From assembly GCA_963828215.1 (NCBI GenBank), contig CAWHFO010000046.1, forward strand, positions 1 through 64,000: a DNA stretch of 64,000 nt, read 5' to 3'. The translations under genes were made by a program, and so were the position numbers. Positions within the stretch are counted from its first letter, which is position 1. Every line of letters starts with the position of its first letter. This document shows positions 9,307-21,046 of this stretch, in pieces. This DNA comes from CAVTJL01 sp963828215 (GTDB lineage: Bacteria > Pseudomonadota > Alphaproteobacteria > Geminicoccales > Geminicoccaceae). The notes beneath the pieces are model-generated. The model ran no database searches. It was not told where the DNA came from and saw nothing but the letters and a program-made list of their open reading frames with translations.

Positions 9307-9800
9307 CCGCACCAATCCCGAGGTCCATGTCGAGGTTCGGGTGGGCCGCGGCCACGAGCTTCTGGCTGCCGTCGAGGCCGGCCGCCTCGATCTCGCCCTT
9401 CTCTTTGAGGTCGAGGACGCCGTCCCGGGCGAGGCGGTGGCCCGCCTGCCGATCGTCTGGGTCGGACGTCGCGACTTCCGGCGGCCTCCGGGCCTGCCCC
9501 TGCCGCTCGTGCTCTTCGAGGCACATTGCGTCTTCCGACAGGCGGCCGTCGCGGCACTCGACGGTGCGGACGTCGCCAGGCGCGTGGCGCTGACGAGCCC
9601 CAGCCTCTCCGGCCTGTGGGCCGCCGTTGCCGCCGGACACGGTGCGGACATCGCTGGCGCTGCCCGCCGGGCTCGGCATGCTCGGGGGCGCCGCCGGGTT
9701 GCCGCCCCTGCCGCCGAACGACACTCAGACTGCGCACCGCGGCGGTCCCTCTCTCGCCCCCCGCCGCCCGCCTGAAGGCGTCCCTTCTCGAGGCGCTCGC
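9305..9800 (+). pseudogene. LysR-family regulator, substrate-binding domain remnant
   Basis: The plus strand encodes PEVHVEVRVGRGHELLAAVE, AGRLDLALLFEVED and VALTSPSLSGLWAAVAAG, the fold pattern of a LysR effector-binding domain (HELLAAVEAGRLDLAL is especially typical). The N-terminal helix-turn-helix is missing and the frame changes near 9640 (then LALPAGLGMLGGAAGLPPLP). It lies head to head with the DUF4865-like fragment with no intergenic space, so DNA between the two genes has been lost. Confidence 0.5.
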
Positions 9801-9927
9801 CGAAGAGCGGGCGCTTGCATCGGCCGTGCCGTCGCCGCGTGAGGCTGGCGGGCGCCGGCGGGGCTCCCTATAAGGGCGGCGCGTGGCCGGCCGCGTCTGG
9901 CCCATTTCCGTTCGTGAGCCCCGAAGC

Positions 9928-12567
<2,640 letters not shown>

Positions 12568-12591
12568 GCGCACGGCACGGCGACGATCCCC

Positions 12592-13746
12592 ATGTTCCTC
12601 TACGAGATGATCGAGCTGCAGCGGGCGATGATGAGGCCGCTGCGCTTCACGCTCGAAGGCTGGGCCGGAGGCGGCCCACCGGTGCCGTGGCCGGGCTTCG
12701 CCTCCTGGCTCGTCCAGGGCCTGCGGACCGGCGATGTGGCCGGCGAGCCCATCGAGCAGGCGCTGGCGGCCCGGCTCGGCCGTCGGTTGCGCCACGCCGT
12801 CGTCGGCGGGTCGCCCTTCGTCCGCCTGCTCCACCTCGCGGCGGGCGCACCCGGGCGGCGCATCGTTCTTCTGGCCCCGCACTCGGGCTATGCCACGAGC
12901 GTTCTGGCCGACCTCGTCATGGTGCTCCTCGAGGTCGGCGAGGTGATCGTCACGGATTGGGTCGATGCCCGTCTGGCACCGGCCGAGGCGGGCCCCTTCG
13001 GCCTCGAGCAGCAGCATGGCGTGGCGCTGGCCGCGCTGCGCAGCGCCGGCTCCGGAGCCGATCTCGTCGCCGTGTCCCAGAGCGGCTGGGCTGCCGTCGC
13101 GGCGTTGCGCACGATTGCTGCCGCAGCATCCGAGCTGACGCCCCGGCGCCTCGTTCTCCTGGGCTCGCCGATCGACCCGCTGACCCGGCCCGTGCCCCTG
13201 CAGCGAATGGTGACGGCACTGCCGGAGCCCGTGGAGCTCAGCGGCCTGCTGACGACGGTCCCCGCCAGCCAGCCGGGCGCCGGCCGGACGGTCTTTCCGT
13301 CACTGATCCAGCTCGCCGCCGTCGCGTCCTCGGCCCCCTCGACCTATGCCGAGGTCCAGCTCGGCACCCTGCTCGAGCATCTCGGCTGGCTCGATCGCGG
13401 CTACCGCGCCCAGCATCGGGACCTGCATGCCCTGATCGACGTGCCGGCCGAGCTCTTCGCCGACCTCGTGGCCCTCCACAAGGGGCAGGACCTCGAGTTC
13501 GGCGGAGCGCCCTGGTCGGCCACGGGAGCGCTCCTCGCGGCCCTGGGTCCGGCGACCCGCCTCCTCACCGTCGAGGCCGCGGCGGACAGCCTCGTCGGGC
13601 CGGGCCAGACCCACGCTGCCCAGGCCCTGCTCGCCACGCCGGACGGCGCAGAGCTGACGATCGAGGGTGCTGAGCATCAGGACCTCTTCGTCGGCCCGCT
13701 CTTCGCCCGAGCGGTGGCCCCGGCGGTCCGCGACTTTCTGGCCTGA
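12592..13746 (+). CDS. intracellular polyhydroxyalkanoate depolymerase-like hydrolase
   Basis: 384 residues with the layout of PhaZ (PHB_depo_C) enzymes: an N-terminal YEMIELQRAMMRPLR helix, a strand-turn VAVSQSGWAAVAAL around residue 160, LVLLGSPIDPLTRPVPLQRM, a long helical insert, then RLLTVEAAADSLVGPGQTHA and a terminal HQDLFVG. Classic intracellular PhaZ proteins have a Cys nucleophile where this one has Ser (VSQ instead of VCQ), and the following residues differ. It may therefore have altered activity or act on another polyester or thioester. It starts 24 bases after alaS and may be co-transcribed with it. Confidence 0.65.
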   Translation: MFLYEMIELQRAMMRPLRFTLEGWAGGGPPVPWPGFASWLVQGLRTGDVAGEPIEQALAARLGRRLRHAVVGGSPFVRLLHLAAGAPGRRIVLLAPHSGYATSVLADLVMVLLEVGEVIVTDWVDARLAPAEAGPFGLEQQHGVALAALRSAGSGADLVAVSQSGWAAVAALRTIAAAASELTPRRLVLLGSPIDPLTRPVPLQRMVTALPEPVELSGLLTTVPASQPGAGRTVFPSLIQLAAVASSAPSTYAEVQLGTLLEHLGWLDRGYRAQHRDLHALIDVPAELFADLVALHKGQDLEFGGAPWSATGALLAALGPATRLLTVEAAADSLVGPGQTHAAQALLATPDGAELTIEGAEHQDLFVGPLFARAVAPAVRDFLA

Positions 13747-13777
13747 GCGTCTCCGGTCCAAGGGCGCCCTCGGTGCC

Positions 13778-13975
13778 CTATCTGCTCCCTTTCCGAACCG
13801 GCGGGTCGGGCTCCACGATGCTCAGACGGGCATGGCGGACGTCGATCAGGACCTTGCCGCGCTCCTCGAAGTTCACCGTGACGCGGGTCCCGACCACCGA
13901 CTGGACTTGGCCGACGCCCCAGTCCGGCTCGGCGTCGAGGCGCACGAAGACGCCGGGCACGAGCATGAGATCCAT
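13778..13975 (-). CDS. DUF3553 family protein
   Basis: A 65-residue protein with the DUF3553 consensus: PGVFVRLDAEPDWGVGQVQS followed by TRVTVNFEERGKVLID. The function is unknown; the fold is probably a small SH3-like barrel. It is common in alphaproteobacteria. It lies convergent to the PhaZ-like gene and 42 bases downstream of the EVE-domain gene on the same strand. Confidence 0.85.
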   Translation of the reverse strand: MDLMLVPGVFVRLDAEPDWGVGQVQSVVGTRVTVNFEERGKVLIDVRHARLSIVEPDPPVRKGSR

Positions 13976-14017
13976 CGCTTTGCTTCTCTTTGAGCGCGGC
14001 GCGGCGCCAGGCCCGCC

Positions 14018-14452
14018 TCATACGGAGCGTACCGCATCGCCCACGCCCATGGCATCGGCGACCACCAGAAAATCCGCTTCGGTGATGGCGAGGAGGCCAC
14101 GCCGAAAGTAGACACCCCAGCGCGGGTTGCCGGCCGTGAGGCTGAGCCGATCCAGGAGCAGCCTGATCGGCGCCTCGACGGCCGGAAGAAAGCGGACCTC
14201 GCGCCGCCAAGGCGCGAAGTCGGGGCTCATCGTGACCTGGAACGGAGGCCGCTCCGCCACTTGGCCCAGGGCCGTGAACGTCTGCACGGGCATCCCGCCC
14301 TCGAGGGCGGTGCGCGGCGAGTAGTAGACGATCCAGTCGCCGGGCTTCAGGCGGCGTAGGGGGGCTGCGCTGCCATGGCCGAGCTGACAGAAGCCGCCGG
14401 CCACGCCGGTCAGCACATGATCCCGCGAGGCGACGCCGATCCAGAAGCTCAT
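14018..14452 (-). CDS. EVE domain-containing protein (UPF0310-like)
   Basis: 144 residues beginning MSFWIGVASRDHVLTGVAGG, with KPGDWIVYYSPRTALEGG, TFTALGQVAERPPFQV and a conserved FRRGLLAITEADF near the C-terminus. EVE/PUA-like proteins bind modified bases in RNA or DNA; the partner here is unknown. The start is 8 bases downstream of the dehydrogenase stop at 14461 on the same strand, so the two genes are probably translated from one message. Confidence 0.8.
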   Translation of the reverse strand: MSFWIGVASRDHVLTGVAGGFCQLGHGSAAPLRRLKPGDWIVYYSPRTALEGGMPVQTFTALGQVAERPPFQVTMSPDFAPWRREVRFLPAVEAPIRLLLDRLSLTAGNPRWGVYFRRGLLAITEADFLVVADAMGVGDAVRSV

Positions 14453-14460
14453 TCCGTCCC

Positions 14461-15405
14461 TCAGCCGACGCGGTGCAGGAGCGGCGTCCCGTCCCGGAGG
14501 CGCCGGCAGTTCTCCACCGCGACCGCGATCGAGCGGCCGAGCGTCTCCCGGGTGAGCCAAGCCCGATGCGGCGCAAGCACAACGGTGTCGAGCGCCAGCA
14601 GCGGGCTCTTCTCGTCGACCGGCTCCTCGGCGAACACGTCGAGCCCGGCGGCGGCGAGCCTGCCGGAGCTCAGCGCCGCCACGAGCGCGGGCTCGTCGAC
14701 GAGCCCGCCACGCGCCGTATTGATGAGGATGGCGCCCGGTCGCATCCGCCCCAAGGCCGCCTCGTCGATCATGCGGACCGTCTCGGGCACCAGCGGCAGA
14801 TGCAGGGAGACGATGTCCGCAGCACCCAGGAGCCTCTCGAGCGGCAGCCGCCTCCAGGGCAGCTCCGGATGCTCGGACCGGTTGGCGTAGACTACCTCGG
14901 CACCCAGCGCGTCCAGCACGGGGGCCAGCCGGCGCGGCACGGCACCCATGCCGACGAGCCCGACCAGGCGACCGCCGATCTCGCCATAGCGATCCTGCTC
15001 CTCGGCGGGGAGCGACCAGCCGCCGCCTGCACGGGTGGCGCGGTCGAGCTGGGGCAGGCGCCGGAGGCAGGCGAGCATGAGGGCGAGCGTCATCTCGGCC
15101 ACGGCCGCCGTGTTGGTGCCGGGCATGTTGCAGACGGCGATGCCGCGCCGGGCTGCCGCCTCGAGGTCGATGGTGTTGACGCCCACGCCGATCTTCTGGA
15201 TCAGCCGCAGCCGTGGCGCCGCCCCGATGACCGCTGCCGTGGCCGGCGTCAGCACGTGCCAGAGAATCTCGGCCTCGGCCAGGGCCGCCCGCAGCCCTTC
15301 CGGGTCGTCCGGGGCGACGTCCACACGGAGGCCCTGCTCGTCGAGAGCGGCGAGCGTCGCCCGCAGACCGGGCCCGGCCTCGTGGTGGAAGACCACACGT
15401 TGCAT
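14461..15405 (-). CDS. D-isomer-specific 2-hydroxyacid dehydrogenase
   Basis: 314 residues of the GyaR/phosphoglycerate dehydrogenase superfamily: NAD(P)-dependent interconversion of a 2-oxoacid and a D-2-hydroxyacid. The substrate domain surrounds a Rossmann domain with RLVGLVGMGAVPRRLAPV; the third glycine of GxGxxG is replaced by Pro. The catalytic Arg is in NTARGGLVDEPALVAAL, the Glu in AGLDVFAEEP and the His in VVLAPHRAWLT. The start at 15405 follows a possible ribosome site. It is transcribed divergently from the kinase-enolase pair across 88 bases, which suggests a shared pathway. Confidence 0.88.
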   Translation of the reverse strand: MQRVVFHHEAGPGLRATLAALDEQGLRVDVAPDDPEGLRAALAEAEILWHVLTPATAAVIGAAPRLRLIQKIGVGVNTIDLEAAARRGIAVCNMPGTNTAAVAEMTLALMLACLRRLPQLDRATRAGGGWSLPAEEQDRYGEIGGRLVGLVGMGAVPRRLAPVLDALGAEVVYANRSEHPELPWRRLPLERLLGAADIVSLHLPLVPETVRMIDEAALGRMRPGAILINTARGGLVDEPALVAALSSGRLAAAGLDVFAEEPVDEKSPLLALDTVVLAPHRAWLTRETLGRSIAVAVENCRRLRDGTPLLHRVG

Positions 15406-15493
15406 TGCCGTGACACCTGAAGCAGGTTGCGGCGCCGACCCTAGCGCCCGTCGGTTCGGCCTGCCAGCCTGAGAGAGGAGCCGCAGCCCGCCC

Positions 15494-16498
15494 ATGGCGT
15501 CCGAGCCGACCGAGATCCTGGCGGTGCTCCGCCGAGGCGGGCTGATCGCCGCCGAGGACCGCCCGGTGCTGACGCCGCTCGCCGGCGGCGTCTCCTCCGA
15601 CATCTGGCGGGTCGATCTGCCGGGCGGCCCGGTCTGTGTGAAGCGGGCGCTGGCCAGGCTCAAGGTCGCGGCCGACTGGCGGGCACCCGTCGAGCGCAAC
15701 GCCTACGAGGCGGCCTGGATGGCGACGGCGGCCCGGGTCGAGCCCTCGGCCGTGCCGGAGCTTCTCTATCTCGACCGGTCGGCAGGGGCCCTGGTGATGC
15801 GCTTCCTCGAGCCCGAGCGGCACCCGCTGTGGAAGACGCTCCTGCGGGACGGGCTGGCCGAGCCCGCGAGCGCTGCCGCCGTCGGCATGCGTCTCGCGAG
15901 CATCCATCGGGCTACGGCCCACGACGCCGGGGTGGCGGCGCGGTTCCCGACCGACCGCATCTTCAACGCGATCCGCCTCGAGCCCTATCTCCTCGCCACG
16001 GCGCAGGCGCACCCGGACCTCGAGCCGGCGCTCCGCCGCCTCGCCCGGCGCACCGCGATGACCAAGCTCGCCCTGGTCCACGGCGACGTCAGCCCCAAGA
16101 ACATCCTGATCGGGCCGGAGGGCCCGGTCTTTCTCGACGCCGAATGCGCCTGGTACGGCGATCCGGCCTTCGACCTCGCCTTCTGCCTCAACCACCTGCT
16201 GCTGAAATGCCTATGGGCGCCGGCGACGGCCGCAGGGTTCCTCGCCTGCTACGAAGCGCTGGCCGGGAGCTATCTCGAGGGTGTCGTCTGGGAGCCGCGG
16301 CGCCGGCTCGAGGCCCGCGCCGCTTCCCTCCTGCCGGGACTCTTCCTGGCTCGGGTCGACGGCAAGTCGCCGGTCGAGTACGTGACCGAGGAGGCGCAGC
16401 GAGACAGGGTCCGCAAGGTGGCGCGCGATCTGCTGCTGCAGCCGCCGCGCACCCTCGCCGCGATCCGGGACGCGTGGCGGGAGGAGATCGGGGCATGA
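15494..16498 (+). CDS. APH-family small-molecule kinase
   Basis: 334 residues of the aminoglycoside/choline/homoserine kinase fold. The nucleotide-binding start is LAGGVSSDIWRVDLPGG, the invariant Lys lies in PVCVKRALARLK, the catalytic loop is LVHGDVSPKNILIG and the metal-binding motif is FLDAECAWYGDPAFDLAF. The stop overlaps the ATG of the enolase-like gene (ATGA), so the two are translationally coupled. The most likely role is ATP-dependent phosphorylation of the substrate that the enolase-like protein then handles, rather than drug resistance. Confidence 0.85.
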   Translation: MASEPTEILAVLRRGGLIAAEDRPVLTPLAGGVSSDIWRVDLPGGPVCVKRALARLKVAADWRAPVERNAYEAAWMATAARVEPSAVPELLYLDRSAGALVMRFLEPERHPLWKTLLRDGLAEPASAAAVGMRLASIHRATAHDAGVAARFPTDRIFNAIRLEPYLLATAQAHPDLEPALRRLARRTAMTKLALVHGDVSPKNILIGPEGPVFLDAECAWYGDPAFDLAFCLNHLLLKCLWAPATAAGFLACYEALAGSYLEGVVWEPRRRLEARAASLLPGLFLARVDGKSPVEYVTEEAQRDRVRKVARDLLLQPPRTLAAIRDAWREEIGA

Positions 16499-17775
16499 CG
16501 CGAGCGGCGATCGAGGCGGTGCGCGCCCGGCGCGTGTGGGACAGCCGGGGGCGGCCGACCGTGGAGGCCGAGATTCTGCTCGCCGGCGGCGCCATAGGCC
16601 GCGCCATCGCCCCGGCCGGCGCCTCGACCGGCTCGGGCGAGGCCCTCGACCGGCGCGATGGCGGCGAGCGCCTCGGCGGGATGGACGTGTCGGCCGCCAT
16701 CGCCAGCGTCAACGACACGATCGCCCCGGCCCTGCTCGGCATGGCGGGTGACGACCAGGCCGCCGTCGATGCCCGCATGATCGCGCTCGACGGCACGCCC
16801 CAAAAGGCCCGGCTCGGCGGCAACGCGACAATCGCCGTGTCCATGGCCCTGGCGCACGCCGCCGCCGCGGCCCGCGGCCTGCCGCTGTGGGCCCATCTGG
16901 CAGAGGGTCGTGAGGTCTCCCTGCCGCTCCCCGAGATCCAGATCTTCGGCGGCGGCAAGCACGCCCAGGGCCGCGTCGACATCCAGGATTTTTTGGTCGT
17001 TTGCCCGGGTGCCGAAACCTTCGCCGAGGCGCTCGTCTGGACGGCCGAGATCTACCGGGCCGCCGGCGAGCTGATGGCCGAGGCGGGCCGCCTCAAGGGC
17101 GTCGCCGACGAGGGCGGCTACTGGCCCGAGTTCGAGAGCAACGAGCAGGCGCTCGGGATGCTGGTGCGGGCCATCGAGCGGGCCGGCTTCCGGCCCCTGG
17201 AGCAGGTGGCGATCGCCCTCGACATCGCCGCCTCCTCGTTCGGGTCCGGCGGGCGCTACCGCCTCGGCCTCGAGCGCCGGGAGCTCGACACGGACGCCAT
17301 GATCGAGATGCTGCTGGGCTGGCTCGACCGCTATCCGATCGTCTCGATCGAGGATCCGGTGGCCGAGGACGATGCCGAGGGTTTTGCTGCGCTTCACGGC
17401 GGCCGTCGGCGGCCGTTGCCAGGTCGTCGGCGACGATTTTCTCGTGACCAGCGCCGAGCGCGTGCGCGGCTGCGGCGACCGCCCGGGCCTGCACGACCGT
17501 GCTCCTCAAGCCCAACCAGTGCGGCACGCTCACCGAGACCAGGGCGGCCTGGGACGCGGCACGCGAGGTCGGCATGGGCGGCATCGTCTCGGCGCGCTCC
17601 GGCGAGAGCGAGGACACGACGATCGTCCATCTCGCCGTCGGCTGGGGCGTGCCCGAGCTCAAGGTCGGCTCGTTCAGCCGCTCCGAGCGCATGGCCAAAT
17701 GGAACGAGGGCCTCAGGATCGAGGAGGCGCTGGGCGATCGCGCGAGGTTCGCCGGGCGCGGGGCGTTTCGCTCAG
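16495..17775 (+). pseudogene. enolase-like protein with altered active site, frameshifted
   Basis: About 425 residues of enolase fold. With yeast numbering, conserved features are the GASTG loop, His159 (GGGKHAQG), Glu211 (VADEGGYWPEF), Asp246 (ALDIAASSFG), Glu295 (SIEDPVAEDD), Asp320 (VVGDDFLVT), Lys345 (VLLKPNQCGTLTET) and Lys396 (ELKVGSFSRSER). His373 is Ala (GIVSARSGESEDT) and Glu168 is Asp (DIQDFLVV). The frame shifts near 17390 and near 17468; deleting one base at each restores the protein. The C-terminal end is uncertain. It is probably not the glycolytic enolase but a paralogue using a phosphate made by the coupled kinase. Confidence 0.75.
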
Positions 17776-18338
17776 CCTCTGCCGGGCGCCAGATCCAGCC
17801 CCGCATAGATCTCGTCGACCGGCAGCTCGATGCCGAGCGCCTCGAGCTTCAGCAGCCCGCCGGGCCCGAGCATGTCGCGGCTCCAGGCCAGCTCGGGCCT
17901 GCGCCAGTGCTCGATGAGCACCGCCTCGCTCGAGACCAGCAGAATGTGCCGCAGCGAGGCCAGCCGGCGATAGTTGGCCAGCTTCTCGTGCCGGACCTCG
18001 TCCTCGGTCGAGGGCGACAGCACCTCGACGACCAGAACCGGATCGGGGCACCACAGCTCGGGCCCCAGTGGGCGAGCAGCTCACCGCGAGATCCGCAACA
18101 TAGAAGTCATGATGGCTGGTCGGCAGGAGAATGCCCGCTTCTGCGATCACCTCACACGGGGGGCGCAGTCTGTTGCCAAGGCTCCTGGCGACACGGGCCG
18201 TAGAAGCGTCCCATGACGCCGCGTCGGCGGCGCCATCATGACGATGGCACCGCGGATCAGCTGATAACGCCGGTCCGAGTGGTCGTCCCAGCGCAGGAAC
18301 TCGTCGACAGTCGTGAGCTTCAGGGCGGCCTCGGCCAT
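17772..18338 (-). pseudogene. Uma2 family endonuclease (DUF820), frameshifted
   Basis: Three frames together give a Uma2 protein of about 188 residues. The start is MAEAALKLTTVDEFLRWDDH with RRYQLIRGAIVMMAPPTRRH, the middle is EVIAEAGILLPTSHHDFYVA, and the end is VLSPSTEDEVRHEKLANYRR, then SLRHILLVSSEAVLIEHWRR. The PD-(D/E)xK-type core Asp/Glu motifs are present. Frames change near 18190 and near 18050. Genes of this family are abundant in cyanobacteria and some proteobacteria, and their role is unknown. It converges on the enolase-like gene. Confidence 0.65.
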
Positions 18339-18444
18339 CTCCCACCTCCACGGCCAAATCTAGCACGGAACCGGCGCTCCGTCAGCGCAGCCGCCCGTCT
18401 TGTCCCAGGCGGTACGCGGCGTCATGTAACCTGCATGACCTACG

Positions 18445-18785
18445 ATGCTCGCCCGTCTCCCCTTCGCCGACCGCGCCCCCGACGAGCGCACCTTCTGGAA
18501 AAAGCTCGCCCGGGTCGCCGCGCGCATCCCCTTCGCCGAGGATCTCGTCGCCGCCTGGTTCTGCGCGGTCGATCCGGCCACGCCGCCCCGCGTGCGGGCG
18601 ATCCTCTTCGGCGCGCTCGCTTATTTTGTTCTTCCGACCGACGTGATTCCCGGACTTCATGGCGGGCCTGGGCTTTATCGACGATGGCACCGTGCTGGCG
18701 ATGGCGCTCAGTCACCCTCGGCGGCCATCTCCGGCCGGAGCATCGGGAGCGTGCCCGCGCGCGGCTGGAGCGCCTCGCCCGCTGA
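18445..18785 (+). pseudogene. YkvA-type DUF1232 membrane protein, frameshifted
   Basis: A small membrane-associated protein of about 113 residues. RFWKK-like start ERTFWKKLARVAARIPFAED, the DUF1232 core ALAYFVLPTDVIP, then GLGFIDDGTVLAMAL and a tail HLRPEHRERARARLERLAR in shifted frames. Removing one C near 18648 and one T near 18712 restores a continuous gene ending at 18785. It lies 109 bases upstream of dctP. Confidence 0.65.
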
Positions 18786-18894
18786 GCCGGTGCCGCGCGG
18801 CCTAGGGGCGGTTGACCCCTTCCGCCCTCACGTGCCAACCATCGAGGAAGGGCGGACTCAGCGGCCCGAGCACCGGCGCAACGACGGAGGCATC

Positions 18895-19868
18895 ATGAAC
18901 AAGGCCCTTCTGGGCGCGGCCCTCGCCGTGGCGCTCGCCACGGGCGCCGCCCGTGCCGAGACCTGGGATATGCCGATGGCCTATCCCGAGACCAACTTCC
19001 ACACCGAGACCGGCAAGGCCTTCGCCGCCTGCGTCAAGGAGGGCACCAAGGGCGCCCTCGACATCGTCGTCCACAGCAACGGCTCGCTCTTCAAGGGCAA
19101 CGAGATCAAGCGCGCGGTGCAGACCGGCCAGGCGCCGATCGGCGAGCGCCTCCTCTCGGCCCACGAGAACGAGAATTCCCTTTTCGGCTTCGATTCGGTG
19201 CCCTTCCTCGCCACCTCCTACGAGCAGTCGGCAGACGCTCTGGAAGGCCGCGCGCCCCGAGCTGACGAAGCTCCTGGACAGCCAGAACCTCGTCCTCGTC
19301 TACTCGGTCCCCTGGCCGCCGCAGGGCATCTACTACGAAGAAGCCGCTCATGAGCGGCGCCGACATGAAGGGCGTGAAGTTCCGCGCCTACAACGCCGCG
19401 ACCGCGCGGCTCGCCGAGCTTCTGGGCGCCGTGCCCGTGCAGATCGAGGCGGCCGAGCTCAGCCAGGCGCTCGCCACCGGCGTCGCCGAGAGCTTCATCA
19501 GCTCGGGCTCGACCGGCTACGACAGCAAGGTCTGGGAGCAGCTCGGCTACTTCTACGACGTCGACGCCTGGCTGCCGCGCAACTACATCTTCGCCAACAA
19601 GCAGTCCTGGCAGGGCCTGGACGACGCGACCCGCAAGGTGGTGGAGGACTGCGGCGCCAAGGCCGAGGCCGCCGGCACCAAGAAATCGCAGGACCTCGCC
19701 GGCTGGTATCTCGAGCAGCTCGCCAAGAACGGCATGAAGGTCGAGAAGCCCAGCCCCGAGCTGAAGGCCGACCTCGACAAGATCGGCCAGACCATGACCG
19801 CCGAGTGGCTGAAGAAGGCCGGCCCCGACGGCGAGGCCATCGTCGCCGCCTACAAGAAGATGCAGTGA
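18895..19868 (+). pseudogene. dctP: TRAP transporter solute-binding subunit DctP, frameshifted
   Basis: Periplasmic binding protein of a tripartite ATP-independent transporter for carboxylate-like solutes. A good ribosome site (ACGGAGG) precedes the ATG at 18895. There is a signal peptide MNKALLGAALAVALATGAAR with cleavage near ARAET. The body has FHTETGKAFAACVKEGTKGA, VPFLATSYEQS, then LVYSVPWPPQGIYY and the central MKGVKFRAYNAATARLAELL. Single extra bases near 19225 and near 19333 break the frame twice; the last 170 codons (19350-19868) are continuous. It overlaps dctQ. Confidence 0.8.
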
Positions 19869-20416
19869 GCCGAGACGTCCGACTGCGGGCGCTGGCCGCG
19901 TCCCGCCTGCGCCGCGGCCTCGACCTCCTCTACGACGGGGCCGGCGTCCTGGCGGCACTCTTCCTCGCCCTCATCCTCGTCATCGTCGTGGCCCAGATCG
20001 TCTCGCGGCTCCTGGACATCGCCCTGCCCGGCGCCACCGACTATGCCGGCTACTGCATGGCCGCCGCCTCCTTCCTCGGCCTCGCCCACACCTTCCGCCG
20101 CGGCGGCCACATCCGCGTCGAGCTGATCCTCCAGGGCTTCTCGGGCGCCCGCCGCCGCATCGCCGAGGTCGTGGCCCTCCTCGTCGCCACCGGCCTCGCC
20201 TGGTTCTTTTGTCTCTTTGCGATCAAGGCCGTGCGCGTCTCGCGGCTGATCCACGACATCAGCCAGGGCCAGGACGCCACCCCCCTCTGGATCCCCCAGC
20301 TCGCCATGGCCGCCGGCACCCTGATCTTCGCCATCGCCCTCACCGATCGTCTTTTTTCCGTTCTCCTCGGCGCCTCGCTGGAGCGGCCTGTCGAGACCTC
20401 GCTGCAGCAGGACTGA
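19865..20416 (+). CDS. dctQ: TRAP transporter small permease DctQ
   Basis: 183 residues with four hydrophobic segments in the DctQ pattern: LDLLYDGAGVLAALFLALIL, the YCMAAASFLGLAHTFRRGGH motif after segment two, IRVELILQGF and a C-terminal pair. The start is GTG at 19865, overlapping the dctP stop (GTGA), which indicates translational coupling. It works in the inner membrane with DctM. The matching dctM gene is not next to it but 3.5 kb downstream. Confidence 0.85.
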   Translation: MSRDVRLRALAASRLRRGLDLLYDGAGVLAALFLALILVIVVAQIVSRLLDIALPGATDYAGYCMAAASFLGLAHTFRRGGHIRVELILQGFSGARRRIAEVVALLVATGLAWFFCLFAIKAVRVSRLIHDISQGQDATPLWIPQLAMAAGTLIFAIALTDRLFSVLLGASLERPVETSLQQD

Positions 20417-20485
20417 TTTTTTCCTCTTCGCAAGCCCGCCCGTCACCCCCATCTCCGGGCGAGGACGGCCGAGGGTGGAGCCGAG

Positions 20486-20905
20486 ATGACCGAGCTCTCC
20501 GACCAACGCATCAAGCATCTCGACATGCTCCAGCGCACGATCGAGCGCATGGCGCGCGAGAGCGCCTCGATGAAGCAGTACTGCCTCGCCTCCGTCGCCG
20601 CCACGGCCTCGGTCTCGGTCGGCGTCCATGCCTGGGGGCTGGCCCTCGCCGGCGCCGCGCTCGTCATCGTCTTCTGGTACCTGGACGCCATGTACCTGGC
20701 CCAGGAGCGCTGGTTCCGCGCCATGTACGACGACACCCGCGCCGCCCCTCCCGATACCCCCACGACCTTCGTCATGACCCCGCCCGACGCGATCCGCGCC
20801 CGCCACACCGTCTCCGACAGCCTGTGGGGCTGGTCGACCCGAACGCTCTACATCGCGCTCTTCGTGCTGCTGGTGCTGGTGGCGATCGCGGAGGCGGCGA
20901 AATAA
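20486..20905 (+). CDS. small inner-membrane protein of unknown function
   Basis: 139 residues. A charged N-terminal helix (IKHLDMLQRTIERMARESAS) is followed by two hydrophobic segments around residues 35-65 (ATASVSVGVHAWGLAL and ALVIVFWYLDAMYLAQERWF) and a C-terminal segment (TLYIALFVLLVLVAIAEAA). The FWYLDAMYLAQERWFRAMYD pattern recurs in a family of small bacterial membrane proteins I cannot name with confidence. It follows dctQ by 69 bases and is the last high-GC gene before the AT-rich patch. Confidence 0.6.
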   Translation: MTELSDQRIKHLDMLQRTIERMARESASMKQYCLASVAATASVSVGVHAWGLALAGAALVIVFWYLDAMYLAQERWFRAMYDDTRAAPPDTPTTFVMTPPDAIRARHTVSDSLWGWSTRTLYIALFVLLVLVAIAEAAK

Positions 20906-21046
20906 ACTATCTATAGGAACACATGCAGATGGATAGATCTATCAAATATAATTAGAAAATTCACCATGATATCATGACGTTGTCTTGCTATGTCTGTCTT
21001 GTTTTGTTTTAGACAATCTGCGCCGAGCGCGCTGCGTATCATCTCC
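20906..21046. other. AT-rich junction after the membrane protein gene
   Basis: The first 110 bases are strikingly AT-rich, with runs such as TCAAATATAATTAGAAAATT, against about 70 percent GC nearby. I see no gene in it. It marks the edge of foreign DNA that continues into the C-terminus of the NB-ARC gene. Confidence 0.5.

Noticed and set aside
14018..16195. 725-codon minus-strand open frame across EVE, dehydrogenase and kinase genes
   Set aside because: Only the last 144 codons (EVE protein from 14452) are real; the rest is antisense or out of frame to recognised genes.
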